36,857 nt of DNA from Syntrophorhabdaceae bacterium (GTDB lineage: Bacteria; Desulfobacterota; Syntrophorhabdia; Syntrophorhabdales; Syntrophorhabdaceae), in the NCBI GenBank assembly GCA_035541755.1, contig DATKMQ010000041.1, forward strand, positions 1-36,857, in the 5' to 3' direction. The position numbers were made by a program, and so were the translations under genes. A model generated the notes under the pieces. It saw only the letters and a program-made list of their open reading frames with translations. It had not been told where the DNA came from and did not search any database. The stretch's first letter is position 1; every line of letters starts with the position of its first letter. Positions 15,665 through 24,036 of the stretch are shown piece after piece.

Positions 15665-16960
15665 CTACAACAAGCCCTTAAGATTTCGAAATACCTTCTC
15701 ATAGGCGTCAAGCGTTCTTGCAATCTCACCATCGCCGTGGGCGACGGTGAGAAAAGCGGCTTCAAACTGGCTTGGCGCGAAAAAGATGCCCTCTTCGAGC
15801 ATCTCTTTAAAAAAGAGTTCATAGGCTTTTCTGTTCGAACCGGCGGCGGCCTCGTAGTCTTTAACCTGCTCGTGCGCAAAGAACCCGGTGAACATTCCTG
15901 TGATGCTATTGACCATGAAGGGAATCCCCTCGGCGCGGGCCCTCTCGAGCACGCCCGATTTGAGGTCATCGCCCCGCTTATCGATGAGTTCGTAGAATTC
16001 CTTGTGCGCTTTCAGATAATCGAGCACGTAGATACCTGCACGGACGGCGATGGGATTGCCCGACAGGGTCCCTGCCTGATATACGTCACCCGCGGGTGCT
16101 ATCCTCTGCATGATTTCTTTTTTCCCGCCGAAAGCCCCGATGGGGAAACCTCCGCCGATTATCTTTCCCAGGCATGTTATATCCGGCCGAATTCCGTAAC
16201 GCTCCTGTGCGCCCCCGTAGCCCACCCTGAATCCGGTAATCACTTCGTCAAAGATGAGGAGGATGCCTTTCGCGTGACAGATCTCGCTCACCCCTTTAAG
16301 GAAACCCTCCTCGGGAAGTATGACGCCCATGTTTCCCATGACCGGTTCAAGGATGATGCAGGCAATATCCTGGGTCTTATCGGCAATGGCCTCTACGCTC
16401 TCGAGGTGGTTGAATTCCGCTACATAGGTATGCCTCGCCAGGTCTTCGGGCACGCCTTTGCTGTCAGGTATACCGAAGGTGGCAAGCCCTGAACCCGCTT
16501 TAACGAGCAGGCTGTCCACATGACCGTGATAACACCCACGGAACTTGATGATCCCGTTCTTCCCCGTGACGCCGCGTGCGAGTCGTATGGCGCTCATCGT
16601 CGCCTCTGTGCCCGAGCTCACGAGTCGCGTCTGTTCCATGGAGGCAAAGGCCTCATGAATCCGTTTCGCGAGTTCTACTTCGTAAGGATGACAGGCGCCA
16701 AAGCTCGTGCCCGCCGAAAGCGCTGATTTCACCTCTTCAATGAGACCGGGCTCTGCGTGCCCGAGAATCACTGCACCCCAGGATGCCACGTAGTCAACAT
16801 AGCGGTTGCCATCGACGTCAAAAAGATATGCCCCTTTGGCGCGTTCCACATAGAACGGCTCTCCGCCAACCGAGGCAAATGCCCTGACAGGGCTATTCAC
16901 ACCGGCAGGGATAATCCGTTTGGCTTCTTCATAGAGTCCGTGAGACCTCTCTCTATTCAT
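15665..16960 (-). CDS. hemL: Glutamate-1-semialdehyde 2,1-aminomutase
   Basis: A 431-residue PLP enzyme producing 5-aminolevulinate, the first dedicated tetrapyrrole precursor of the C5 pathway. Signatures are the start PAGVNSPVRAF, SSGTEATMSAIRLAR, KFRGCYHGHVDS, FDEVITGFRVG and the cofactor Lys K266 in CLGKIIGGGFPIGAFGG. The ATG at 16960 overlaps the preceding AhbA/B-like gene by 8 bases; an upstream TTG would add four residues. Pairing with a siroheme-decarboxylase-like gene suggests coordinated heme synthesis. Confidence 0.95.
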   Translation of the reverse strand: MNRERSHGLYEEAKRIIPAGVNSPVRAFASVGGEPFYVERAKGAYLFDVDGNRYVDYVASWGAVILGHAEPGLIEEVKSALSAGTSFGACHPYEVELAKRIHEAFASMEQTRLVSSGTEATMSAIRLARGVTGKNGIIKFRGCYHGHVDSLLVKAGSGLATFGIPDSKGVPEDLARHTYVAEFNHLESVEAIADKTQDIACIILEPVMGNMGVILPEEGFLKGVSEICHAKGILLIFDEVITGFRVGYGGAQERYGIRPDITCLGKIIGGGFPIGAFGGKKEIMQRIAPAGDVYQAGTLSGNPIAVRAGIYVLDYLKAHKEFYELIDKRGDDLKSGVLERARAEGIPFMVNSITGMFTGFFAHEQVKDYEAAAGSNRKAYELFFKEMLEEGIFFAPSQFEAAFLTVAHGDGEIARTLDAYEKVFRNLKGLL

Positions 16961-17408
16961 GGCGCACCGCAAATGACGTCTTCTTAAACTCCCGTTTGCT
17001 CATGAGAATCTGATAGTCCATTATACCCGTTTTGCGAGCCATGCGTTCTATGATCTTCATGCAAGCCTCATAACTCACGCCGTGAACCATGGTATAGAGA
17101 TTGTAGGCCCAGTATCCGCCGCCGTCTCTCTCATAACAGTGACTCACCTCGTTAAAGGAAGCCATGATGTCGCCTATCCTCTCAATCTCACTTTGATCGA
17201 CCCTCCAGACGACCATCGCATTGTGCGTGTAAGAGACTTTCCGGTGGTTGAGCACCGCCGCTATCCTCCGCACCTTGCCCGAGGCCTTCAAATCATTAAG
17301 ACGAAGGATCAATTCCTTCTCCTCCATGCCCATTGCTTTTGCCATTTCACGGTATGGCCGCCCGGTCAGAGGAAACTCGGATGGTATATCAGCGAGAACG
17401 CTTTTCAT
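16953..17408 (-). CDS. AhbA/AhbB-like siroheme decarboxylase subunit (Lrp/AsnC-type fold)
   Basis: A 151-residue protein with an N-terminal winged helix (residues 5-60, PLTGRPYREMAKAMGMEEKE) and a C-terminal AsnC-like domain. The segment VRRIAAVLNHRKVSYTHNAMVVW and the ending ILMSKREFKKTSF are characteristic of siroheme decarboxylase and NirD/L/G/H proteins rather than amino-acid-responsive Lrp regulators. The family decarboxylates siroheme to 12,18-didecarboxysiroheme on the alternative heme route of sulfate reducers and related anaerobes. It usually works as a pair; only one partner is seen here. The gene opens the run that continues into hemL. ATG 17408 was preferred; an in-frame ATG six codons upstream is possible. 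Confidence 0.8.
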   Translation of the reverse strand: MKSVLADIPSEFPLTGRPYREMAKAMGMEEKELILRLNDLKASGKVRRIAAVLNHRKVSYTHNAMVVWRVDQSEIERIGDIMASFNEVSHCYERDGGGYWAYNLYTMVHGVSYEACMKIIERMARKTGIMDYQILMSKREFKKTSFAVRHE

Positions 17409-17595
17409 ACCACTATTTTGACACATCCCCCAAAGTCTTTTCAAACAAATTCAGGCCGCATCCGTGCACGATCCCTATCCTTTCAAAAAAGAACTTTACT
17501 TTGTCCTCAAGAACATGTTGTAACTATTGACGGTCTTGGTGCTTTTAGGGGCCAACACAGGACCGCCGACGGTCATACACGGAAAGGAGTCAGGC

Positions 17596-18759
17596 ATGAC
17601 GAAGGCAGCCTCGAGAATTGAACAAATACCGCCCTATCTGTTTGCCCGGATTGATAAAAAGAAGGCAGAGGCGAGAGCACGGGGTATCGATCTCATCGAT
17701 TTATCCATCGGCGACCCCGATATTCCCACCCCGCGCAATATTATCGAAGCCATGCACAAAGCCGTGGATGATCCAAAAAATCACCGTTATCCGAGCTACG
17801 AAGGTATGTTTGAGTTCAGGAAGGCCGCGGCGGACTGGTACAAGAAAAGGTTCAACGTTGACCTTAATCCGGCAACCCAGGTGGTGACCCTCATCGGTTC
17901 AAAAGAGGGCATCGCCCATATGCCCTGGGCGTACGTGGAGGCCGGCGATTATGTGCTCGTTCCGTCACCGGGCTATCCCGTATACAAGATCGCTACCGTC
18001 TTTGCGGGCGGCACGCCTTATATGATGGACCTTAAAGAGGAGAACGGATTTCTCCCGGCTCTCGAAGAGGTGCCGGAAGAGGTCCGTGCAAAGGCCACGC
18101 TCCTGTTTCTCAACTATCCGAATAATCCCACCGGGGCCGTAGCCGACGATGCCTTCTATGAGAAAGCGCTCGCCTTCGCAAAGAAATACAACATCCTTCT
18201 TTGTCACGACGCGGCCTATAGTGAAATCGCATATGAAGGGTACAGACCGCGAAGTATATTTGAATTCGACAGGGAAAAGAAATACTCCGTAGAGTTCCAT
18301 TCCCTGTCAAAAACATACTGTATGACGGGCTGGCGGATCGGTTTTGCCGTGGGCAATGAAGAGGCCATATCGAATCTCGGAAAGCTCAAGACAAATATAG
18401 ATTCAGGCGCTTTCCAGGCGATCCAGTATGCAGGTATCGAGGCCATGACGGGCGATCAGAGCTTCGTCGCCCAAATGAATGCGAGACTTAAGATGAGGCG
18501 AGACATGGTTATTGAGGGTCTTGGTGCCATCGGTATTGTTACGCCCAAACCGAGGGCCACTTTTTACATCTGGGCCAGGGTACCGAAGGGCATCAGCTCG
18601 GCCGATTTTTGCGAAACACTCATCGAAAAGACAGGTATCGTGGTCACACCTGGCAGCGGTTTCGGCGACGCGGGGGAAGGCTATTTCCGCATCTCCATCA
18701 CAACCGATGAGGAACGCATAGGTGAAGCCATGTCCCGGCTCAAAACCCTTTCTATCTGA
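17596..18759 (+). CDS. dapL: LL-diaminopimelate aminotransferase
   Basis: A 387-residue fold-type I PLP aminotransferase that makes LL-diaminopimelate directly from tetrahydrodipicolinate. It shortens lysine and peptidoglycan precursor synthesis, and is typical of deltaproteobacteria, chlamydiae and plants. Signatures are LSIGDPDIPTP, the FLNYPNNPTGAV segment and the cofactor Lys K239 in SLSKTYCMTGWRIGFAVG. The ATG at 17596 is preceded by AAGGAG at a good distance; the longer open frame upstream is not supported. The stop overlaps the next gene by one base. A general aspartate aminotransferase is the main alternative, but the sequence fits DapL better. Confidence 0.88.
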   Translation: MTKAASRIEQIPPYLFARIDKKKAEARARGIDLIDLSIGDPDIPTPRNIIEAMHKAVDDPKNHRYPSYEGMFEFRKAAADWYKKRFNVDLNPATQVVTLIGSKEGIAHMPWAYVEAGDYVLVPSPGYPVYKIATVFAGGTPYMMDLKEENGFLPALEEVPEEVRAKATLLFLNYPNNPTGAVADDAFYEKALAFAKKYNILLCHDAAYSEIAYEGYRPRSIFEFDREKKYSVEFHSLSKTYCMTGWRIGFAVGNEEAISNLGKLKTNIDSGAFQAIQYAGIEAMTGDQSFVAQMNARLKMRRDMVIEGLGAIGIVTPKPRATFYIWARVPKGISSADFCETLIEKTGIVVTPGSGFGDAGEGYFRISITTDEERIGEAMSRLKTLSI

Positions 18760-19553
18760 TGGGGCCACGCAACATCATCGAGATCAAAAACGCTCACGTA
18801 TATCGCGGGGAAACCAAGGTATTCAACAGGTTCTCCCTTGAGATACGTGCAAGGCAGAGCGTTGCCGTCATAGGCCCTAACGGCGCCGGAAAGACCACAC
18901 TCCTCAAATTATTAACACGGGAACTGTATCCGCTTAACCAAAAGGGAAGCTATGTGCGCATCCTGGGTGAGACGCTCTGGAATGTCTGGGAACTCAGGGC
19001 GCATCTCGGAATCGTCTCGTCCGATTTGCAGGAACACTATATAGGTGACGCACAGGGCATTAACGTGCTCCTTTCGGGACTCTATTCAAGCGTGGACATA
19101 TGGTCCCACCAGAGGTTCACAAGGGCCGATATGAAAAGGGCAGAGGAAACGCTTCAACTGCTGGAAGTGCCCCATTGCCGCAACAAACGCTTCTCGGATA
19201 TGTCCACCGGGGAACAACGCCGGCTGCTGCTCGGCAGGGCTCTAATCCATGATCCCGACGTGCTGGTTCTTGATGAGCCCACGAGTGGCCTCGACGTAAA
19301 GGCCTGTTTTCAATATATGGAGATTGTCCGCAACCTCATGCGGGCCGGCAAGACCGTTGTGCTCGTGACACATCACATTCACGAGATTCCGCCCGAAATA
19401 ACACGAATAATACTGCTGAAAACCGGCAAGGTAATGGCCGACGGAGAAAAATCACGCGTGCTCACGAGCCGCAATCTTACAAAGCTATTCGGAATCCCCG
19501 TCGAGCTCATCAGAGTAGATGGCCTGTACCAGATCATGCCTGCGGCAAAATGA
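18759..19553 (+). CDS. ABC transporter ATP-binding protein, partner unknown
   Basis: A 264-residue soluble ATPase with Walker A GPNGAGKT (39-46), signature MSTGEQRRLLLGRAL, Walker B DVLVLDEPTSGLD and switch region VVLVTHHIHEIPPE. The sequence resembles single ATPases of the ModF/YlmA-like branch. No permease gene is adjacent, so it may serve a transporter encoded elsewhere or act as a regulator. The start is inside the dapL stop (TGATG), giving translational coupling. It is convergent with the DGC/Cys-rich unit, and its stop lies 5 bases from the end of the small Cys-rich ORF. Confidence 0.85.
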   Translation: MGPRNIIEIKNAHVYRGETKVFNRFSLEIRARQSVAVIGPNGAGKTTLLKLLTRELYPLNQKGSYVRILGETLWNVWELRAHLGIVSSDLQEHYIGDAQGINVLLSGLYSSVDIWSHQRFTRADMKRAEETLQLLEVPHCRNKRFSDMSTGEQRRLLLGRALIHDPDVLVLDEPTSGLDVKACFQYMEIVRNLMRAGKTVVLVTHHIHEIPPEITRIILLKTGKVMADGEKSRVLTSRNLTKLFGIPVELIRVDGLYQIMPAAK

Positions 19554-19557
19554 AGGC

Positions 19558-19767
19558 TCAAGCCGTCTTATATTCTCCCGCCCTCCAGCACGAACGCAAA
19601 AAAGGACAGTCCCTGCATAATTCGACCTTGTTTTCTTTTATGAGGTAAGGCTTGCCGGTCATATCGGTGATGTTGTTTCGATCCATCTCAATGATACACG
19701 GCGGCGTTTTCGATTTGCAGCCATGTCTGTTGTCGCAGTTTATGCAGAATCCTTTTTCCGGCTTGAT
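19558..19767 (-). CDS. Possible small Cys-rich protein (~69 codons) without a standard start codon
   Basis: The minus strand reads open from 19767 to a stop at 19558. It encodes two Cys clusters: CINCDNRHGC near the N-terminus and CRDCPFLRSCW near the C-terminus, with a further Cys between. This is the pattern of a metal-binding or iron-sulfur mini-protein and is unlikely to arise by chance. However, there is no ATG, GTG or TTG between the upstream in-frame stop and the first cluster. The best start is an ATC preceded by AGGGGG. It lies 21 bases after the diguanylate cyclase stop. It could start at a rare codon, be a decayed gene or reflect a base error. Confidence 0.45.
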   Translation of the reverse strand: MKPEKGFCINCDNRHGCKSKTPPCIIEMDRNNITDMTGKPYLIKENKVELCRDCPFLRSCWRAGEYKTA

Positions 19768-19788
19768 GCTCGCCCCCTTATCCGGCGG

Positions 19789-20721
19789 TCACGCGCCGTC
19801 GATATCCATGGAAACGCGGTTACGCCCTTCCGCCTTGCTCTTGTGCATGAGATCCTCCGCGCGCTTCGTCAGGGTCTCTTCCGTATCATCCTTTCGTGCA
19901 AGCGTTGCACCCACCGAGATCGTTACCCCTATGTTTTTTTCCGGCAAGAAGATATTCGATTTCTCCACGAGAAAGCGGACTTTATTCGCAACATTCAGAA
20001 GTTGTTCCCTGTCCGCATTCGGAATGAAGGCCACAAATTCCTCCCCGCCCCACCGGCTCACGTAGTCCGAGGAGCGTATCACGTTCACCATGGTTGTGGC
20101 CACGATCTTAAGCACCCTGTCACCGAAGTGGTTTCCATAGAGATCATTCATTTCCTTGAAACGGTCGATGTCCATAAAGAGAACACCGAAAGACCAGCCG
20201 TATCTCTGCCATTCGTTGAGCTTAGCAGCAAGGCTTAAGTTGCCGTATCTTCTGTTGCCGATCCTCGTCAGGGGATCGAGTAAGGCGAGTCTCTCCAGCT
20301 CCTTCACGCGCTCGACGAGCTCCGCCTTAGGGGAATTGTCGCTGAATATCTGGACGGCGCCGATAATTGAGCCGCTTTCGTCACGTATGGGACTCACCCG
20401 GATCATAACCGGAACCCGATGACCTTCCTTATGGTGCAGATACGCTTCGCCCTCGACCATTACACCCTCTGTCATGGCCTTTTCACAGGGACAACGATCC
20501 ATACAAAGATTAACCCCCTGGTCGTTCACATGCATGAGAACATCTTCCCAGCAATGCTTGCCGATTAATTCTTCCCTGGTAAAGCCGGTCAGACGCTCTG
20601 CCGACTCATTCCAGTAGATGATTGTCCGGTCCGGTTGAACAAAGTAAACCCCGTCATAGATGTTGTCGAGAATCATCCGATAGAATTCACCATCCAGAAG
20701 CATATCTTTTGATTTATCCAT
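19789..20721 (-). CDS. PAS-GGDEF diguanylate cyclase with Cys-cluster PAS domain
   Basis: A 310-residue cytoplasmic protein making cyclic di-GMP. The PAS domain (about residues 12-130) carries four Cys (57, 73, 77, 79). The GGDEF domain (about 145-308) has an active GGEEF motif at 225-229. An inhibitory RxxD site (R216-S-S-D219) sits the standard five residues before it, so product inhibition is expected. The ATG directly abuts the stop of tldD. The Cys cluster in the PAS domain could make it redox- or metal-responsive, which is inference. It acts in the opposite sense to the HD-GYP protein at 9313. Confidence 0.92.
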   Translation of the reverse strand: MDKSKDMLLDGEFYRMILDNIYDGVYFVQPDRTIIYWNESAERLTGFTREELIGKHCWEDVLMHVNDQGVNLCMDRCPCEKAMTEGVMVEGEAYLHHKEGHRVPVMIRVSPIRDESGSIIGAVQIFSDNSPKAELVERVKELERLALLDPLTRIGNRRYGNLSLAAKLNEWQRYGWSFGVLFMDIDRFKEMNDLYGNHFGDRVLKIVATTMVNVIRSSDYVSRWGGEEFVAFIPNADREQLLNVANKVRFLVEKSNIFLPEKNIGVTISVGATLARKDDTEETLTKRAEDLMHKSKAEGRNRVSMDIDGA

Positions 20722-22098
20722 TTACTGTTCCCTCCCGCCCACGACAATCTGCGGTATACGCAGTGTGGGTTGCGCGTCAGCCACAGGTACGCCCTGTCCT
20801 TCCTTGCCGCATGTCCCTATGCCGAAACCCAGATCGTTCCCGACCATATCTATCTCCTGAAGCACCTTGAGGCCATTGCCCATCATGGTTGCGTTCTTGA
20901 TCATCGGGCCCACAGCGCCTTTCTCGATAAGATAGCCCTCGGAAATCTCGAATACGAAATCTCCTCTCACGGTATCGACCTGACCGCCACCCATTTTCAC
21001 GACAAGCACGCCGTCGTCCACAGAGGCAACGATTTTAGCGGGGTCATCATTTCCAGAGAGTATCATCGTGTTGCTCATCCGAGGGATGGGCTTGAACCTG
21101 AAGGATTCTCTCCGGCCGTTGCCGGTGGATGCCTTCATGTACTTCATCGCGTGGAACTGGTCCATAAGGTAATTTTTGAGCACACCCTTTTCCACGAGCA
21201 GGGTCCGTTGAGCAGGCGTACCCTCATCGTCGTAAGCATAGGTGCCCCGCATAGAAGCAAGCGTGGCATCATCGACCACGTTGATTAAAGGTGAAGCGAT
21301 CTTCTTTCCGAGCATTCGCTTGTAGCAGGAAAGCCCTTCCATGGCGAGGTCAGCTTCGAGCCCATGGCCGATCGCCTCGTGGATCATGGTTCCTCCCGCC
21401 TCGGAGGCGAGCACAACGGTCTTCATCCCCATGGGGGCTTCGCGGGCAGACAAGAGGCTCGAAAGTCTCTTTACTGTTTTCGCCGCGAGCTCCTCGATGA
21501 GTTTGCCCGTGAAAAATTCAAACCCGTAAAATCCGCCTACCGCCTCATAGGAGGTTTGCATCTCACCGTTCTCTTCCCCCACAAGAAAAACGCTGAGCAC
21601 GATCTGGGTCCTATTGTCCCGGGTGAGCCCTGATTCGGTATTGCAGATACGGACCTTTTGACGCGTGTCCCGATAGACGACCCGCACCTGTTTGATCCTT
21701 CGTTCCATTTTCCGGATCATGGCCTCAAGACTCTTCACCAGAACGAGCTTCTTTTCCAAATCTACTTTCTCGGGATCGATGGACATGGGGAAGCTGTATC
21801 TGGCAACGGCCTCGTTCTCGGGGTATCTCTTTATTACGGTCTTTTCCCCCGAAAAGCGGGCGAGCTCACGTGCCATATCAACAAGATGGTCCTCCTGAAA
21901 GGAGTTCGTGGAGGCATAGAATGTTTTCCAGGGGCTTATAACCCTTAAGCCTACGCCCTTGTCTTGACCCTTCTCGAGCTTCTCAATTCTGCCCGATTCG
22001 AGCTCGATATGAGAGTATGTCCTCTCCTCAATAAATACATCGCTGTATATGCCGTGGCCTGACATTAAGGCCTTGAGCACCCTCTTTTCATCGAACAC
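20722..22098 (-). CDS. tldD: TldD-family metalloprotease
   Basis: A ~458-residue TldD/PmbA-family peptidase. In well-studied members TldD pairs with TldE to degrade small peptides in the cytosol. The zinc motif HEAIGHGLEAD (HExxxH form) and the conserved C-terminal GNGRRESFRFKPIPRMSNT and GxGTCGKEGQG regions are intact. GTG 22098 is preferred because GAGAGG lies six bases before it; a GTG at 22125 is possible and adds nine residues. No tldE/pmbA gene is seen beside it. The 5' end overlaps the DUF4911 gene. Confidence 0.9.
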   Translation of the reverse strand: MFDEKRVLKALMSGHGIYSDVFIEERTYSHIELESGRIEKLEKGQDKGVGLRVISPWKTFYASTNSFQEDHLVDMARELARFSGEKTVIKRYPENEAVARYSFPMSIDPEKVDLEKKLVLVKSLEAMIRKMERRIKQVRVVYRDTRQKVRICNTESGLTRDNRTQIVLSVFLVGEENGEMQTSYEAVGGFYGFEFFTGKLIEELAAKTVKRLSSLLSAREAPMGMKTVVLASEAGGTMIHEAIGHGLEADLAMEGLSCYKRMLGKKIASPLINVVDDATLASMRGTYAYDDEGTPAQRTLLVEKGVLKNYLMDQFHAMKYMKASTGNGRRESFRFKPIPRMSNTMILSGNDDPAKIVASVDDGVLVVKMGGGQVDTVRGDFVFEISEGYLIEKGAVGPMIKNATMMGNGLKVLQEIDMVGNDLGFGIGTCGKEGQGVPVADAQPTLRIPQIVVGGREQ

Positions 22099-22324
22099 GG
22101 GCAACCTCTCTGAGTTCAATGCCACAGTTAAGCATATCGTTCACAATCCCCTGTATATCATCTTCAAAGTCAGAAGAATAGATCAACTCTATCAGACCGT
22201 CCTTTCCGTCGATTACGGAAAAGATGCCCAGGTCTTCGTAGGACTCCAGTATGGCCTTAAAAAACCCTATGCCGTCGCGATTGATAATGAATCGTCTTGC
22301 CTGCTCCATTTTCGCTCTCGACAT
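22088..22324 (-). CDS. DUF4911-like small protein
   Basis: A 78-residue protein whose sequence (ARRFIINRDGIGFFKAILESYEDLG and onward) resembles the DUF4911 family found in deltaproteobacteria. It is a compact alpha-beta domain of unknown function. ATG 22324 is preceded by a purine-rich GGTGGGG; an earlier GTG at 22369 is possible. It lies between the HgdB-like gene and tldD and overlaps tldD, so it is probably co-expressed with both. Confidence 0.7.
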   Translation of the reverse strand: MSRAKMEQARRFIINRDGIGFFKAILESYEDLGIFSVIDGKDGLIELIYSSDFEDDIQGIVNDMLNCGIELREVARVR

Positions 22325-22388
22325 GATCCCCACCCGGAATCGATCTTCTTCTTCTGCCTCGCTTGCCACCTGAAATTCGAAATCCTCT

Positions 22389-23381
22389 TCATGGTCCGCT
22401 AAGCATCTCAATGAAGGCTTCGATCCGCAGTTTTGTCCGCGCATCAAGTTTTCTCGGCAAATCGCCCTCGATCGTTATGATCGGGACGTCGAGGACATCT
22501 CTCAGTATAACATCTTCTATGGCCCTGTAGCAAAAGGCCTGAACATAGTGGATCATGCCTTTGATGTTGCGCCGCGCTATCTCCTTACGAACATCATCGA
22601 GTCTTGCAAAGACTCCATAAGGGTACGTATAGTCGAGATACCTCTTAACAATGTCGGTCGATTCGTACGGCAATGAAAATTGTCTCTGCGTCTCGTTATA
22701 GACCACCTGCCCTCCCACGGTCTCGATGAATTCATAGAGATCGGTGAGTATGGGCGGTACCCCCATGTATCCGATACGTACGCCGCTTAACTTTTTCCTT
22801 CCATGGATTTTAGCCATGAAGGCCTCTGCCATGTCCTGATATCGCTCGTAGTCGCCGAGCATATCGGAGGCCCTGACGAGCCAGAGGTGGTTCTCGCCGC
22901 CGGTCACACGGCCTTCTCTCCAGGTCATCTCATCGATCGCGACAAGACTCTTACGGACTAACCTCATCCCATTTTCCACTCCGGGAAGCTTGCCGGGATC
23001 GACTGCAAGCTCATTCGCCAGCTTATCGATCTCGCGGGCAAGCACCTCTCGATCCCTGTCGTAGGGAAATGAGAAGGGTATGGTACGAATCCCCCGGTAC
23101 CGCAATATCTCGGCTAAGGCCTGGGTGTTGCTGCAATCGCCTTCCATCACGGTAATCACGGCGTCGATGCGACGCTCCATGACCACGCCATATATGCCCT
23201 TCACCCAGTTGCACATGCTTTTAGGAAAACCATCTGCCTCTGCCCGATCGATGAAACGTCCGGGATTTTCGTCGGTGATAAAGATATTGTTAAGATCTAA
23301 GGGCCGGTGTCCCGCCGCGAATACAAGCTCTACCGGTATGGTTGTGGTAAATCCAATCGTCGCTTTTTCCGCTTTTTTCAT
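22389..23381 (-). CDS. HgdB-like protein (2-hydroxyacyl-CoA dehydratase D-component family)
   Basis: A 330-residue protein of the family that includes 2-hydroxyglutaryl-CoA dehydratase subunits, class I benzoyl-CoA reductase subunits B/C and many stand-alone proteins of unknown role. It begins with the family pattern (FTTTIPVELVFAAGHRPLDLN). Cys57, Cys83 and Cys284 (in SMCNWV, EGDCSN and QAFCYRAIED) are placed like the ligands of the [4Fe-4S] cluster in the family. It is shorter than the catalytic subunits (~380-420). Neither a second subunit nor an ATP-dependent activator (HgdC) is encoded nearby. A role in benzoyl-CoA reduction should not be assumed, because the class II reductase at 33519 is a different enzyme type. 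Confidence 0.82.
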   Translation of the reverse strand: MKKAEKATIGFTTTIPVELVFAAGHRPLDLNNIFITDENPGRFIDRAEADGFPKSMCNWVKGIYGVVMERRIDAVITVMEGDCSNTQALAEILRYRGIRTIPFSFPYDRDREVLAREIDKLANELAVDPGKLPGVENGMRLVRKSLVAIDEMTWREGRVTGGENHLWLVRASDMLGDYERYQDMAEAFMAKIHGRKKLSGVRIGYMGVPPILTDLYEFIETVGGQVVYNETQRQFSLPYESTDIVKRYLDYTYPYGVFARLDDVRKEIARRNIKGMIHYVQAFCYRAIEDVILRDVLDVPIITIEGDLPRKLDARTKLRIEAFIEMLSGP

Positions 23382-23398
23382 GTTTCTACAGTTGTACG

Positions 23399-23881
23399 CT
23401 ATTTATGTTTGTGGTCTATAATGCGCTTAAGTTCCATCTTGAACTCTTCATCCTCTTTCTTCTCTCGCAATAATCTGCGGCCTTTCTCATTTAGATAACG
23501 CTGGCCCTTGACTTCGCTATTTTGCAGGGAATCGGCCCACGCTCTTATCTGGCGAGAAATTCCCTCGGCAGATAGTTTCAAATTTGAAATTTCTAATCTC
23601 ACATTTTGAAAGGCTGCAAGCCTTTCAAGGAGGCAGAGCATGGATCGCGTCTCTCCTGCCGAACCACGGGCGATATACAGAAACATCAGAAGCTCCTGGG
23701 TCGTGCCGCGCTCAAAACCTTCGGCGATGTTGTTCGACACAGAGGCCGCCGCTCGCTCTATTTGATCGCGCAAGCTGTATCGTTTCTTGAACTGCTCCCT
23801 CTCCGTCAGTTCATAGACCTTTTCCGCGAGATCAACCGCAGCCTGCCACACCGGCAAATCTTCGAACCTTTCGTACGTCAA
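23399..23881 (-). CDS. Four-helix bundle protein (23S rRNA intervening-sequence / S23 family)
   Basis: A 160-residue protein with the hallmark pattern FEDLPVWQAAVDLAEKVYELT ... LRDQIERAAASVSNNIAEGFERG ... LYIARGSAGETRSML of the four-helix family first found in 23S rRNA intervening sequences. Such proteins are small, basic and form pentamers; their role is not known. The start appears to be TTG, preceded by GGGAGG. The gene is free-standing, not inside rRNA, and is surrounded by repeated AT-rich palindromes. One of these (23576-23589) lies inside its coding region. It sits in an accessory patch between ksgA and the HgdB-like gene. Confidence 0.9.
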   Translation of the reverse strand: MTYERFEDLPVWQAAVDLAEKVYELTEREQFKKRYSLRDQIERAAASVSNNIAEGFERGTTQELLMFLYIARGSAGETRSMLCLLERLAAFQNVRLEISNLKLSAEGISRQIRAWADSLQNSEVKGQRYLNEKGRRLLREKKEDEEFKMELKRIIDHKHK

Positions 23882-23919
23882 TAGGCCTCCCTTTGTCCTC
23901 CCCGTGGTCGGAATTCCAG

Positions 23920-23935
23920 ATTTGAAATTTCAAAT
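23920..23935. repeat. AT-rich palindrome, unit of a dispersed repeat
   Basis: ATTTGAAATTTCAAAT is a perfect 16-base palindrome, flanked symmetrically by GAATTC at 23911-23916 and 23939-23944. Related copies lie at 23576-23589, 24014-24036 and 24328-24347, all around the four-helix gene and the type ISP remnant. They could be transcript ends or mobile-repeat scars. Confidence 0.6.
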
Positions 23936-24013
23936 TTCGAATTCTCTCGTCCCCTTGATTCTCCTCATTTCCCAATCCCAATCTTAAATATTTTCGCGTC
24001 ACGCGGTTCTTTC

Positions 24014-24036
24014 ATTTGAAATCTTAAATTTCAAAT
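24014..24036. repeat. AT-rich palindrome related to the one at 23920
   Basis: Arms ATTTGAAAT and ATTTCAAAT are separated by a few bases. The right arm encodes the last codons of the type ISP remnant, so the repeat is fused to the gene end. Confidence 0.55.

Noticed and set aside
15542-16492. 316-codon plus-strand frame
   Set aside because: It is antisense to hemL and the start of alr and has no recognisable domain.
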